Assembly: GCA_900549865.1 (NCBI GenBank) | Contig: URPU01000006.1 | Span: 1 to 42,801 of the forward strand | Direction: 5' to 3' | Length of the DNA stretch: 42,801 nucleotides | From: an uncultured Eubacteriales bacterium | GTDB taxonomy: Bacteria; Bacillota; Clostridia; Oscillospirales; Oscillospiraceae | Part shown: piece after piece, positions 15,740 to 23,477 of the stretch | How the letters are laid out: each line of letters opens with the position of its first letter | Numbering within the stretch: position 1 is the stretch's first letter | Translations under genes and position numbers: made by a program | Notes under the pieces: generated by a model | The model's input: only the letters and a program-made list of their open reading frames with translations | What the model was told of the DNA's origin: nothing | Databases searched by the model: none

Positions 15740-15767
15740 ATTATATATATTTTTTCTAAAGTGTCAA
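15740..15767 (-). promoter_or_regulatory. Promoter of the DUF3798 transporter operon
   Basis: TTGACA (15767-15762), 16-bp spacer, TATAAT (15745-15740), with a second TATAAT five bases further on. It predicts a 5' leader of about 160 bases that holds the palindrome and other GC-rich inverted repeats. Confidence 0.75.
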
Positions 15768-15817
15768 TACGCCATTACGTTAAACCAATAAATTTTGACC
15801 AAATTCTCAAAATTCTA

Positions 15818-16726
15818 TTAAATTTTACTGAATTTATACTCGGCATAGCGGTGAAAATGCTCTCCCGCATGCAGCACAGCGGACGGAAAATCCGGGTGAT
15901 TGGGGCTGTCGGGATAAAATTCCGGCTCTATGGCGAGGCCGGCGTTCTTCCCGTGCGGTGCGCCCATGCCGGAGGACGTGTAGACCTGCATCGCCGGAAA
16001 GTCCGTAAAAACATCCATACGCACGCCGCCGGCCTCGACGGTGCAGGCGTGCTCCCCGTTCATCACGAAGCAATGGTCATAGTCGCGCGTGACGCGGCGC
16101 AGGGCGTGGAAATCGAAATCCCCCTCCGGCGGCATGACGCGCCCCGTCGGGATAAGCCCGCCGTCCACCTCGAGCCATCCGGCGGAATCTATCCGCATGG
16201 AATGGTCGAGCGCGCTGCTGCCGTCAAGGTTGAAGTACATGTGCGAGGTGGGCGCGTACACCGTGTCGGCGTCGCAGACGCCGCCGAAGTCGAGGCGCAG
16301 GGTATCCCCGGAGACGGTGTAGGTCACAGACGCGGTGAGATTGCCGGGGAAGCCGTTATCCCCGTCGGGCGAGTTCAGCGTGAAGCGCACGGAGTCATCG
16401 CCAAGCACCTCCGCCTCCCAGCGGCGCTTATCATAGGAGTCCGGCCCGCCGTGGAGCTGGTTTGCCCCCTCGTTCGCGGGAAGGACGTACTCCCTGCCGT
16501 TCAGCGTGAAGCGCGCACCGGCTATCCTGTTGGCATAACGGCCGATGGCGGCGCAGATATAGGCCGTGCCGTCAAGATAGCCTGCCGCGTCCGGATAACA
16601 CAGCACCATATTGCGTCCGGCAAAGCGCAGCTCCGTTACCGCTGCGCCAAGCGTCACGACGGAGACGGAAAGCGCGCCGCTGCCGAAGCTGTACTTCTCA
16701 TATCCGAAGAAATTCTCCCTTTTCAT
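15818..16726 (-). CDS. galM: Aldose 1-epimerase (galactose mutarotase)
   Basis: 302 aa, ATG 16726 with AAAGGAG. Interconverts alpha and beta anomers of hexoses in the cytosol. Family landmarks: GRYANRIAGARF, NQLHGG (ligand-binding His), TSHMYFNLDG (catalytic His region) and IEPEFYPDSPNH with the catalytic Glu. Full length for the family. It has its own promoter, diverges from gdhA, and no other sugar-catabolic gene is nearby, so it seems a housekeeping single gene rather than part of a galactose operon. The DUF3798 transporter downstream on the same strand might receive readthrough. Confidence 0.88.
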   Translation of the reverse strand: MKRENFFGYEKYSFGSGALSVSVVTLGAAVTELRFAGRNMVLCYPDAAGYLDGTAYICAAIGRYANRIAGARFTLNGREYVLPANEGANQLHGGPDSYDKRRWEAEVLGDDSVRFTLNSPDGDNGFPGNLTASVTYTVSGDTLRLDFGGVCDADTVYAPTSHMYFNLDGSSALDHSMRIDSAGWLEVDGGLIPTGRVMPPEGDFDFHALRRVTRDYDHCFVMNGEHACTVEAGGVRMDVFTDFPAMQVYTSSGMGAPHGKNAGLAIEPEFYPDSPNHPDFPSAVLHAGEHFHRYAEYKFSKI

Positions 16727-16769
16727 GACTTTACTCCTTTAAATAGCAAATTGATTTTGTCTTTATTTT

Positions 16770-16798
16770 ATCATACCCTATTTGCGCTGAAATTGCAA
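16770..16798 (-). promoter_or_regulatory. Promoter of galM
   Basis: TTGCAA (16798-16793), 17-bp spacer, TATGAT (16775-16770), about 45 bases before the start codon. Confidence 0.6.
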
Positions 16799-16885
16799 TA
16801 CTTTGCAGGATTTCGGTATTTTTTTATCAAAGCAGTTGTTGTTAAAAAGCCTAAAAATCTTGTAAAAAACTGTGCAGATTGCGAA

Positions 16886-16914
16886 TTGTTACCGCCGGAT
16901 AAACTTAGTATAAT
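16886..16914 (+). promoter_or_regulatory. Promoter of gdhA
   Basis: TTGTTA, 17-bp spacer, TATAAT, about 60 bases before the gdhA start; the leader ends with AAGGAGG. Confidence 0.75.
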
Positions 16915-16975
16915 GTGCGTAGCTGAAAAGAGGCAACATGTTTAAAAATCTTTTTATTATCAAGGAGGTCAGCAA

Positions 16976-18325
16976 ATGCTGAACAACGAGTATCTCAAAC
17001 GGGTATATGCGGAAGTGGAGAGGCGCGACTCTCATGAGCCGGAGTTCCTCCAGGCCGTCAGAGAGGTTTTTGAATCTCTTGAGCTTGTCGTGGACAAGCA
17101 CCCCGAATGGGAAAAGACCGGGCTTATCGAGCGCTTTGTGGAGCCTGAGCGCGTTATAGAATTCCGCGTTCCCTGGGTGGACGACAACGGCGTGACGCAT
17201 GTCAACCGCGGCTACCGCGTGCAGTACAACTCCGCCATCGGCCCCTACAAGGGCGGTCTGCGCTTCCACCCCTCCGTCAACCTTTCCATCATGAAGTTCC
17301 TCGGCTTTGAGCAGATCCTCAAGAACTCCCTGACCACGCTGCCCATGGGCGGCGGCAAGGGCGGCTCCGACTTTGACCCGAAGGGCAAGTCCGACGCCGA
17401 AGTCATGCGCTTCTGCCAGAGCTTCATGTCTGAACTTTACCGCCACATCGGCCAGTTTACCGACGTTCCCGCCGGTGACATCGGCGTCGGCGCGCGCGAG
17501 GTCGGCTATATGTTCGGCCAGTACAAGAAGATAGTCGATCGCTTCGAGGGTGCGACTCTCACCGGCAAGGGCATCCCGTTCGGCGGCTCCCTCGCCCGCA
17601 CGCAGGCCACAGGCTTCGGCGTGTGCTACTTCGCGGCGGAAGCGCTCAAGCATCTGAAGAACACCAGCTACGAAGGCAAGACTGTCGTTGTGTCCGGCTC
17701 GGGCAACGTGGCGCAGTACTGCGCGCAGAAGGTCAACACCCTCGGCGGCAAGGTCGTTGCGATGAGCGACTCTCAGGGCTACATCTACGATCCCAACGGC
17801 ATCAACCTCGACGTTCTGTTCGACATCAAGCAGAAGAGGCGCGCAAGGATCTCCGTCTACGCGCAGGAGGTTCCGGGCAGCGAGTACCATGAGGGCTGCA
17901 AGAACATCTGGAACGTCAAGTGCGACATCGCGCATCCCTGCGCATCCCAGAACGAGATGGACGCCGCCGGTGCACAGGCGCTGGTCGATAACGGCTGCAT
18001 GGCCGTGTTCGAGGGCGCGAATATGCCGCTCACTCCCGAGGCGATAGAGATAGTCAAGGCCAACGGCCTGCTCTACTCCCCCGGCAAGGCCTCCAACGCG
18101 GGCGGCGTGGCCACCTCCGGTCTCGAAATGAGCCAGAACTCCATTCGCATGTCCTGGAGCTTTGAAGAGGTCGATGAGAAGCTGCACGGCATTATGAAGA
18201 ACATCTACAAGGCCTGCTATGACGCATCCGTCGAGTGCGGCCGTCCGGGCGATCTGATGGTCGGCGCAAACGTCGCGGGCTTCCTTAAGGTCGCAGACGC
18301 CATGATGGCGCAGGGCATCGTGTAA
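16976..18325 (+). CDS. gdhA: Glutamate dehydrogenase, NADP-type hexameric
   Basis: 449 aa, ATG 16976 with AAGGAGGTCAGC upstream. Catalyses reversible amination of 2-oxoglutarate to glutamate, cytosolic, joining ammonium assimilation to carbon metabolism. Hallmarks: IGPYKGGLRFHPSV, LPMGGGKGGSDFDPKG with the catalytic Lys, PAGDIGVGAREVGYM, and GSGNVAQY in the Rossmann domain, which lacks the final Gly of GxGxxG as in other bacterial GdhA. Length is exactly typical of the 440-450 aa class. Strong codon bias (GGC, CTC, AAG) suggests high expression. Single-gene unit between its promoter and a strong hairpin. Confidence 0.95.
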   Translation: MLNNEYLKRVYAEVERRDSHEPEFLQAVREVFESLELVVDKHPEWEKTGLIERFVEPERVIEFRVPWVDDNGVTHVNRGYRVQYNSAIGPYKGGLRFHPSVNLSIMKFLGFEQILKNSLTTLPMGGGKGGSDFDPKGKSDAEVMRFCQSFMSELYRHIGQFTDVPAGDIGVGAREVGYMFGQYKKIVDRFEGATLTGKGIPFGGSLARTQATGFGVCYFAAEALKHLKNTSYEGKTVVVSGSGNVAQYCAQKVNTLGGKVVAMSDSQGYIYDPNGINLDVLFDIKQKRRARISVYAQEVPGSEYHEGCKNIWNVKCDIAHPCASQNEMDAAGAQALVDNGCMAVFEGANMPLTPEAIEIVKANGLLYSPGKASNAGGVATSGLEMSQNSIRMSWSFEEVDEKLHGIMKNIYKACYDASVECGRPGDLMVGANVAGFLKVADAMMAQGIV

Positions 18326-18354
18326 GTCAGAAAAGTATATAGTATTTAGACGCT

Positions 18355-18384
18355 GGGGCTGTAGCGGTTTTTCGCTACAGCCCC
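18355..18384 (+). terminator. Hairpin after gdhA
   Basis: Perfect 12-bp stem GGGGCTGTAGCG / CGCTACAGCCCC with a GTTTTT-type loop, 30 bases after the stop. It lacks a downstream T run, so it may act as a 3'-stabilising structure as well as a weak terminator. Confidence 0.6.
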
Positions 18385-18536
18385 ATGACATATATCCACA
18401 TCAGGTTTAATTGTAACCACAGAGATATTCTTGCACTTTATGAGCATTGAAAAACGTTTACTGTGCAAGTGCACAACTCCAGCACTCACTGGTGAAGAGA
18501 GATATGGTACACAGGATCAGCCGCGGCGGTTTATGC

Positions 18537-18656
18537 TCAGTCGGTTTCCTCGTCAGTGTCCTCAGTGGAATCTTCAAGCTGCTGAAAATTCATTTGCTCT
18601 AGTAGGCCGACGTAATAGTGCTTGGACTTCTCAACTGCGGAGAATTCACCGTTCAC
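18537..18656 (-). CDS. Possible small acidic ORF coupled to the DHHW gene
   Basis: A 39-codon frame starts at a GTG (18656) that overlaps the TGA stop of the DHHW protein gene (GTGA). The peptide begins MNGEFSAVEKSKHYY and ends in a strongly acidic tail (EDSTEDTDEETD). The overlap suggests translational coupling, but there is no independent ribosome site, and the fragment could equally be the C-terminal remnant of a lost gene. Base composition (CTA CTA, CAA, TAT) is less GC-rich than the neighbours. The rest of this 270-base gap holds a TGTGCA-AG-TGCACA palindrome at 18462-18475 and nothing else I recognise. Confidence 0.3.
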   Translation of the reverse strand: MNGEFSAVEKSKHYYVGLLEQMNFQQLEDSTEDTDEETD

Positions 18657-19879
18657 TCCGAAAGCGCCGGGATGCCATAGTCTGAGTACTCGGGATACGC
18701 CCACGCGCTGTTCTGAGAAAGCATCACGATAACAACGTCCGGTGCTTCATCGCGGATATGCCCGGCGACGGTTTCATCTTCCATATAGCGCGGGTCGAGC
18801 ACGTCGATACTCTTGAACGCGGTGGACAGGAACGCCTCCACCGGCAGGGCAAACGAATCCTTGACGAGGAGCAGCTTCAGATCACTCGAAGCGCTTTCGC
18901 TGCGGTGCCGTACGAGGGCATATTCCCCGCCGATATACATGTCATAGGGGCTGGATTCAAACCTGTCCGGCCGGGCGTTGAGGTATTCGCCGCGTATGTT
19001 CACGTCGGCAAAGCTGCCCTCATAATAGGCGCTGCCGCCGGAATAGACAGGGATCTCACACGACATCTGCGTGTCAAAGCGCGGCGTATAATACGTGATA
19101 TCATCCGTGCCGCCGAAGAAAACACCGGTGCGCTTGCCCTGACTGCCAAGCATCCAGTCGTGGAGCGTATGCGCCTCCCAATTCGCGCTGTCGGCACAGG
19201 ACATGTCTATACCGGCGGCGGGGAAACGCGCGTACAGCGTCTGCATCAGCCGCTGATACCCGGCAAAAGCGCCGGTGAAATTCCAGTGGTGATCAGTGCG
19301 AAAGAAATATTGCTCTATCTGCTGCGGCGTCTGCGCAAGATCCTTGCGCAGGTCGAGAGTGTCCACACCCGCCGCGGAGAGCAGAGACAGAAGCTCATCC
19401 GCATTCTCGTTGCTGTGATCCTCCTCACCGGGAATGAGAAGCTGAGATTCGGCGTCGAGCTTTGAAGGGCACTGGACATAGATAAACTGCGCGCCGTTCT
19501 GCGCGGCGTAATCCGCCAGCGCGGTGATCCCCGCCGCTGGGGCGGTCATATCGTGCCGTTCAGGATTATAATTTGTGAGCATACCGTTTTTCAGGCGCAT
19601 TATCTGGTTGCAGATGTTCCTGCCGATGAGCTTGCAGTAAAGGCCGTTGAGATCAACAAATGTATATTTCAGCGGCGTGCCGGAGACGCACTTATCGTGC
19701 ACCTGCGACGTGAATTCTGCAAAGCTTATCCGCCCCGCGGCGAGGTCAGCCGCGGCGGGCGCAGCAAGGCGCATCTCCGCCAGTGTGAACGCCGCCAGTG
19801 CCAGCGCGGCGAGGAGAGCGGCGATCCGGCCGGCAAGCTTTGAAATTCCGGGTCTTGTCTTTGTATTCACAGTATTCAT
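18653..19879 (-). CDS. DHHW/AlgX-like protein of polysaccharide O-acetylation
   Basis: 408 aa. The ATG at 19879 follows AGGTG at good spacing; a GTG nine bases upstream is the alternative. One N-terminal membrane helix (residues ~17-36) anchors an extracytoplasmic SGNH-hydrolase-like domain. The DHHW motif is visible in FFRTDHHWNFTGAF, with KDSFALPVEAFLS near the C-terminus supplying the Asp-Ser pair of this family. In alginate and cell-wall systems such proteins take acetyl groups exported by an MBOAT partner and transfer them to polysaccharide hydroxyls. The MBOAT gene lies immediately upstream with no gap. The acceptor polymer cannot be read here, as no glycosyltransferase cluster adjoins. 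Confidence 0.85.
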   Translation of the reverse strand: MNTVNTKTRPGISKLAGRIAALLAALALAAFTLAEMRLAAPAAADLAAGRISFAEFTSQVHDKCVSGTPLKYTFVDLNGLYCKLIGRNICNQIMRLKNGMLTNYNPERHDMTAPAAGITALADYAAQNGAQFIYVQCPSKLDAESQLLIPGEEDHSNENADELLSLLSAAGVDTLDLRKDLAQTPQQIEQYFFRTDHHWNFTGAFAGYQRLMQTLYARFPAAGIDMSCADSANWEAHTLHDWMLGSQGKRTGVFFGGTDDITYYTPRFDTQMSCEIPVYSGGSAYYEGSFADVNIRGEYLNARPDRFESSPYDMYIGGEYALVRHRSESASSDLKLLLVKDSFALPVEAFLSTAFKSIDVLDPRYMEDETVAGHIRDEAPDVVIVMLSQNSAWAYPEYSDYGIPALSE

Positions 19880-19891
19880 AGCGCGCACCTG

Positions 19892-21319
19892 TCAGAAGTT
19901 GAAGTAGATGAAGGGATTGTACGCGCCTATGACGAGGAATGACACGCACACGGCAAAAAGGACGAGCTGCACGGCGTATTCCGCGCCCCGTTCGATGACG
20001 GCGGCGCGCCCTCCCCTGCCGGCGGCAAGGCGGCGCAGCAGCGGAAGCAGCGGCGTGGAGCAGACGAGCGCGGCGGCAAGCGTGACGCCGTACTCACGGA
20101 GGTAAAAGAGGAACGCCGCGTCGATAAACGCGCCGCCGCCAAGGCCAAGCATGGCCTTTATGTAGGCGGAGGCGGAATGGATGGTGTCCGCCCGGAAAAG
20201 CACCCAGCCGAAGTTGACGGCAAGCAGCGTGAACACCCTGTACAGCGCGGCGGCGGGCTTATGCCCCGGCAAGCGCTGCGGCAGGCGGGCAAGCTTTTCC
20301 ACGATGATCACAGCCCCGTGCAGCACGCCCCAGAGGATGAACGTCCAGTTTGCGCCGTGCCATATGCCCGTCAGCAGCCACACAAGCGCAAGGTTGAACA
20401 CAAGCCGCCCATTTGAATCGACGCGCGACCCGCCAAGCGGGAAATACACGTAATCCCGGAACCATGAGCCGAGGGAGATATGCCAGCGCCGCCAGAACTC
20501 CGTGACCGTTCGGGAGAGATAGGGGTAATCAAAATTCTCAAGAAAGTGAAAGCCGAACATGCGCCCCATGCCGATGGCCATATCCGAATACCCGCTGAAA
20601 TCGAAGTATATTTGCAGCGTGTACGCAATCGAGCCGAGCCACGCCATGCACACGCTCGGCTGCACCGTGGAGAAGGCCACATGGACAAGCTCCGCCAGAA
20701 CATTCGCCAGCAGCATTTTCTTGCTGAGTCCGTACAGGAAGCGGAGGATGCCCTGCGCAAAATCGTCCTTGGTGACGGTACGTTCACGTATCTGCTCCAT
20801 GACGGTGGTATAGCGCACGATGGGGCCGGCGATAAGCTGCGGGAAAAAGGAGATATACAGCCCCAGATACGCGATGTTGCGCTGCGCGGGAATGCCGCGG
20901 TAAACGTCTATGACATAGCTCATCGTCTGGAAGGTGAAGAAGGAAATGCCTATCGGCAGAGCAATATTCGTCTGCGCGATGAGGGCATTCGTTGCGGGGA
21001 AAAGTCCGTGCAGCGTTCTGACGGCAAAGTTGAGGTATTTGAACACAAAAAGCAGCGCGATATTCGCCGCAAGCGCTGCTATGAGCGCCGCCCTTCTCCC
21101 GCGGCTGCCCTTTTCCTGCCCGTCAATGACAAGCGCGGCGGCATAGTTGAACACGATGGACACCGCCATGACGAGGACGAAGCGCGGCTCTCCCCAAGCG
21201 TAGAAAAAAAGACTCGCCGCGAGCAGCCAGTAATTGCGCACACTGCGCGGCAGGATGAAGCACACCGCAAGCGTCACGGGGAAAAAGAGGAATAAAAATT
21301 CCATACTCGAAAAAAGCAT
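19892..21319 (-). CDS. MBOAT O-acyltransferase (AlgI/PatA-like)
   Basis: 475 aa with about eleven membrane helices. FWRRWHISLGSWFRDYVYFPLGG and LLTGIWHGANWTFILWG contain the conserved His of the membrane-bound O-acyltransferase tunnel. Start ATG 21319 with GGGAGA eight bases upstream. It passes acetyl groups across the membrane for O-acetylation of an extracellular glycan. The DHHW protein gene starts directly after its stop, so the two are one operon. GC-rich coding sequence, full family length, no defects seen. Confidence 0.9.
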   Translation of the reverse strand: MLFSSMEFLFLFFPVTLAVCFILPRSVRNYWLLAASLFFYAWGEPRFVLVMAVSIVFNYAAALVIDGQEKGSRGRRAALIAALAANIALLFVFKYLNFAVRTLHGLFPATNALIAQTNIALPIGISFFTFQTMSYVIDVYRGIPAQRNIAYLGLYISFFPQLIAGPIVRYTTVMEQIRERTVTKDDFAQGILRFLYGLSKKMLLANVLAELVHVAFSTVQPSVCMAWLGSIAYTLQIYFDFSGYSDMAIGMGRMFGFHFLENFDYPYLSRTVTEFWRRWHISLGSWFRDYVYFPLGGSRVDSNGRLVFNLALVWLLTGIWHGANWTFILWGVLHGAVIIVEKLARLPQRLPGHKPAAALYRVFTLLAVNFGWVLFRADTIHSASAYIKAMLGLGGGAFIDAAFLFYLREYGVTLAAALVCSTPLLPLLRRLAAGRGGRAAVIERGAEYAVQLVLFAVCVSFLVIGAYNPFIYFNF

Positions 21320-21446
21320 GTATCGGTTCTCCCGGGAAAAGAATTTACAGGTTTAATATACAGGTTTCAACAATAAACCAAAATATATTATATACTCAGG
21401 CAGATAAAAACACAAGAGCCGCTTTTTGCTGCGCAGGCAAAGAAAT

Positions 21447-21478
21447 TCCCCGCCGCAGATTCACATCCGCGGCGGGGA
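21447..21478 (-). terminator. Hairpin after the radical SAM gene
   Basis: 9-bp stem CCCCGCCGC / GCGGCGGGG, followed on the minus strand by AATTTCTTTG. The remaining gap up to the MBOAT start (21320-21440) is AT-rich, with TATATAATATA near 21385 as a likely -10 area. Confidence 0.5.
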
Positions 21479-21552
21479 GAGAGGCTTTTGGGGAGGAGAC
21501 GGCTTATGAAGCGCGCCGTTATTCCTTATCCTTATATCATATCCCGTCCGGG

Positions 21553-22662
21553 TCAATGCCGGGCGGTTATTCTTTTTGCGATCTCCGTCATGCGGGGATA
21601 GGCGTATTCAAACAGCGCCTGAAAGCACGCGCACCATTTATTGAGGCCGGGGCGGCCGTCAACAAACGGCTCCCTGTCCCGGCGGCAGCCGCCGCGGCAG
21701 AGGAAGTACCACTTGCAGGCGCGGCACTTTTCGTCAACATAGAATGAGGCGTTCCTGAACTCCGCGCCGACGGGGGATTTTTCAAGGGAGAAGAACGACG
21801 CATCGTTTATATTCCCCATGCGCAGCTCATCCAGCACATAAAAATCGCAGGGGTAGACGCTGCCGTCGGCCTCAATGAGATAATACTGCCCGCAGCGGCC
21901 GCACATGCCGCAGTTTTCCGGCTGCTGGCCGAGCAGGATGCCGATGTAATTATCAAAATTGCGCACGCTGACGGGGCGGCCGCGCATATAGGCGTCATAA
22001 TAAAGGTCAAATGTCTTTTTGAGAAATCGCGTATAGCTCTCAGGCGTGAGAGAGTAATCGCGCCGGTCGCCGTCAAGGTCGTCAAGGCAGGGGATGAACT
22101 GGAGATACCCGTATTTTGAAAGGCTACCGAACACCTCCTGCGGGCGGCGGGCGACATACTCGTTGACGACGCAGAGGATGTTGAAGCTGACCTTCTTTTC
22201 CTCAAGGCGGCTTATCGTGGCGCAGATGCGGCCATAGGTCCCCTGCCCCGCGGCGTCTATGCGCAGCGCGTCATGCGTCGCCTCTATCCCATCCAGAGAT
22301 ATGCCGACAAGGAAATCCTCCGCGGCGAAAAGCTCCATCAGCTCGTCGCTTATGTCATAGCCGTTGGACTGCACGGCATTGCTGACCTTCAGCCCGCGCG
22401 TATTGTAGCGCTTTTCGTACTCCACGAGCTTTCTGAAAAAGTCCGCCCCGGCAAGCGTCGGCTCTCCCCCCTGAAAGGCGAAGCTCACGCTGCCCTCGGC
22501 ATAGCGCATCGCGCGGCGCACGAGAGTTTCAAGCGTCTCGTCCGTCATGCGGCCCATGCACGCCCGCTCGCGCCGCTGCGCCACGTCCGCATAGAAGCAG
22601 TAGCGGCAGCGCATATTGCAGGCCGAAGAGACGGGCTTTATCATTGTGGTAAGTGCAGGCAT
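21553..22662 (-). CDS. Radical SAM/SPASM enzyme, anaerobic sulfatase-maturase-like
   Basis: 369 aa, ATG 22662 with GGAGG eight bases upstream (an in-frame TTG five codons earlier overlaps the ribosome site). CxxxCxxC at Cys15, Cys19 and Cys22 binds the SAM-cleaving 4Fe-4S cluster. FAFQGGEPTLAG and SLDGIEATHD are as in anSME proteins. A C-terminal SPASM domain carries the Cys array CGMCGRCGQYY, YPCDFYV, CRACKWYFLCRGGC and KWC for two auxiliary clusters. anSME turns a Ser or Cys of sulfatases into formylglycine. No sulfatase is encoded here, so its target is elsewhere in the genome or it modifies a different peptide. Single gene with a perfect consensus promoter, which is striking for such an enzyme. 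Confidence 0.85.
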   Translation of the reverse strand: MPALTTMIKPVSSACNMRCRYCFYADVAQRRERACMGRMTDETLETLVRRAMRYAEGSVSFAFQGGEPTLAGADFFRKLVEYEKRYNTRGLKVSNAVQSNGYDISDELMELFAAEDFLVGISLDGIEATHDALRIDAAGQGTYGRICATISRLEEKKVSFNILCVVNEYVARRPQEVFGSLSKYGYLQFIPCLDDLDGDRRDYSLTPESYTRFLKKTFDLYYDAYMRGRPVSVRNFDNYIGILLGQQPENCGMCGRCGQYYLIEADGSVYPCDFYVLDELRMGNINDASFFSLEKSPVGAEFRNASFYVDEKCRACKWYFLCRGGCRRDREPFVDGRPGLNKWCACFQALFEYAYPRMTEIAKRITARH

Positions 22663-22695
22663 ATCTATATCCTCCAAGGGCTGCGGGTAAAAAGG

Positions 22696-22724
22696 ATTAT
22701 ATTATCCGCGCCGCGCCTTGTCAA
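22696..22724 (-). promoter_or_regulatory. Promoter of the radical SAM gene
   Basis: TTGACA (22724-22719), 17-bp spacer, TATAAT (22701-22696): perfect consensus. Confidence 0.88.
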
Positions 22725-22743
22725 CCGCGGCGCGCACGCAAAA

Positions 22744-22771
22744 CTCCCCCGGCGGAAAACCGTCGGGGGAG
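22744..22771 (-). terminator. Terminator facing the radical SAM promoter
   Basis: 12-bp stem CTCCCCCGACGG / CCGCCGGGGGAG with a TTTT loop and TTTT after it on the minus strand. It ends whatever is transcribed leftwards through 23127-22772, most simply the DUF1292 message; it would also suit an RNA on the minus strand here. Confidence 0.7.
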
Positions 22772-22812
22772 CCGTCCCGCAAATGCCGTGTCGGCCCGAT
22801 TATAACCTGCAC

Positions 22813-22992
22813 GAAAGGGCAGGTGGGTCGCCTAAGTTCTGTTTCGCTGCTTCCAACGTCCGGGTATGAGCCGGGAGGCCTGCAATCCGCAGATTCAAGA
22901 TCGGCATCCCTTATTAGAGATGTGGGTTTAATGGGCCGTGAAGCTTCAAAGAGCAGCACGCACACAGCAGGAACTTGTACCTTTACTTTTTT
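22813..22992 (+). ncRNA. ssrS: Probable 6S RNA
   Basis: A ~180-base non-coding region folds as one long rod. AGGT (22821), AAGTTC (22834-22839) and GCTGCT (22846-22851) pair with AGCAGC (22952-22957), GAACTT (22971-22976) and ACCT (22979-22982), enclosing an open central region. CCTAAGTT on the 5' strand just before the bubble resembles the template part of Bacillus 6S-1, and GGGTTTAATGGGCCGTGAAGCTTC on the 3' side also recalls Firmicute 6S. A T-rich run (TTTACTTTTTT) follows the closing stem, and TATAAC lies just upstream of the proposed 5' end. 6S RNA binds vegetative RNA polymerase and damps transcription in stationary phase. Strand is the main doubt, because a minus-strand terminator lies at 22744-22771. 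End points are approximate. Confidence 0.55.
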
Positions 22993-22993
22993 A

Positions 22994-23052
22994 GGCGAAG
23001 CCGCGCGATACGACAGCCGCATCATGCGGCTTCGCCACTATATTTTTATACT
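22994..23052 (+). terminator. Hairpin after the 6S RNA candidate
   Basis: 11-bp perfect stem GGCGAAGCCGC / GCGGCTTCGCC with a 21-base loop, followed by ACTATATTTTTATAC. It would back up the T run at the end of the RNA. Confidence 0.5.
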
Positions 23053-23127
23053 ATTTATATATTGCGCTGGCGCGCATTCATGTTCCCTTTTGCGGGCATA
23101 CTGATTTATATGCCCGGAATACGGAAC

Positions 23128-23412
23128 TTATTCCTCGTCCTCGTCGTCAAAAAGCAGCACCATGAAGTGCTCATACACGTCCTGAAGCTCGTCGTCATCG
23201 TCGATAGACTCATATATCTCCTCGCCGTTTTCATCCGGCTGGGAGCGCAGGATAATCATGCCGTAGTCGGGGTCGTCCTCCGCCATGTCGGCAGGCAGAA
23301 AGGCCGTGTAGCTCTTGCCGTTATAATCCATGGTGTCAAGCAGCTCCAACTCGAACTCCTGACCGTCGTCGTCCACTATAGTGACAAAATCACTTCCGAA
23401 TTCCTCGCTCAT
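23128..23412 (-). CDS. DUF1292 acidic small protein
   Basis: 94 aa with GGAGG before the ATG. The core FVTIVDDDGQEFELELLDTM..NGKSYTAFLPAD and the long acidic end (SIDDDDELQDVYEHFMVLLFDDEDEE) are diagnostic of DUF1292 (YrzB-like), a small conserved Firmicute protein usually near ruvX or alaS. Function unknown. Here it is instead downstream of a BofC-like small gene, 65 bases apart and on the same strand. Confidence 0.85.
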   Translation of the reverse strand: MSEEFGSDFVTIVDDDGQEFELELLDTMDYNGKSYTAFLPADMAEDDPDYGMIILRSQPDENGEEIYESIDDDDELQDVYEHFMVLLFDDEDEE

Positions 23413-23477
23413 TTTGTTTACCTCCAGCTTTATGTGGTTATATTGTACCCCATTGCCGGCGATAAATCAATAGCTAA

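Noticed and set aside
16889..18391. A 500-codon minus-strand frame opposite gdhA
   Set aside because: Shadow of a strongly codon-biased gene; no start signal or domain.
18431..18685. 84-codon plus-strand ORF between gdhA and the DHHW gene
   Set aside because: No ribosome site, runs into the antisense of the DHHW gene, no recognisable pattern.
22718..23104. ORF of 128 codons on the plus strand over the 6S RNA region
   Set aside because: No ribosome site and it crosses a structured RNA and its terminator.
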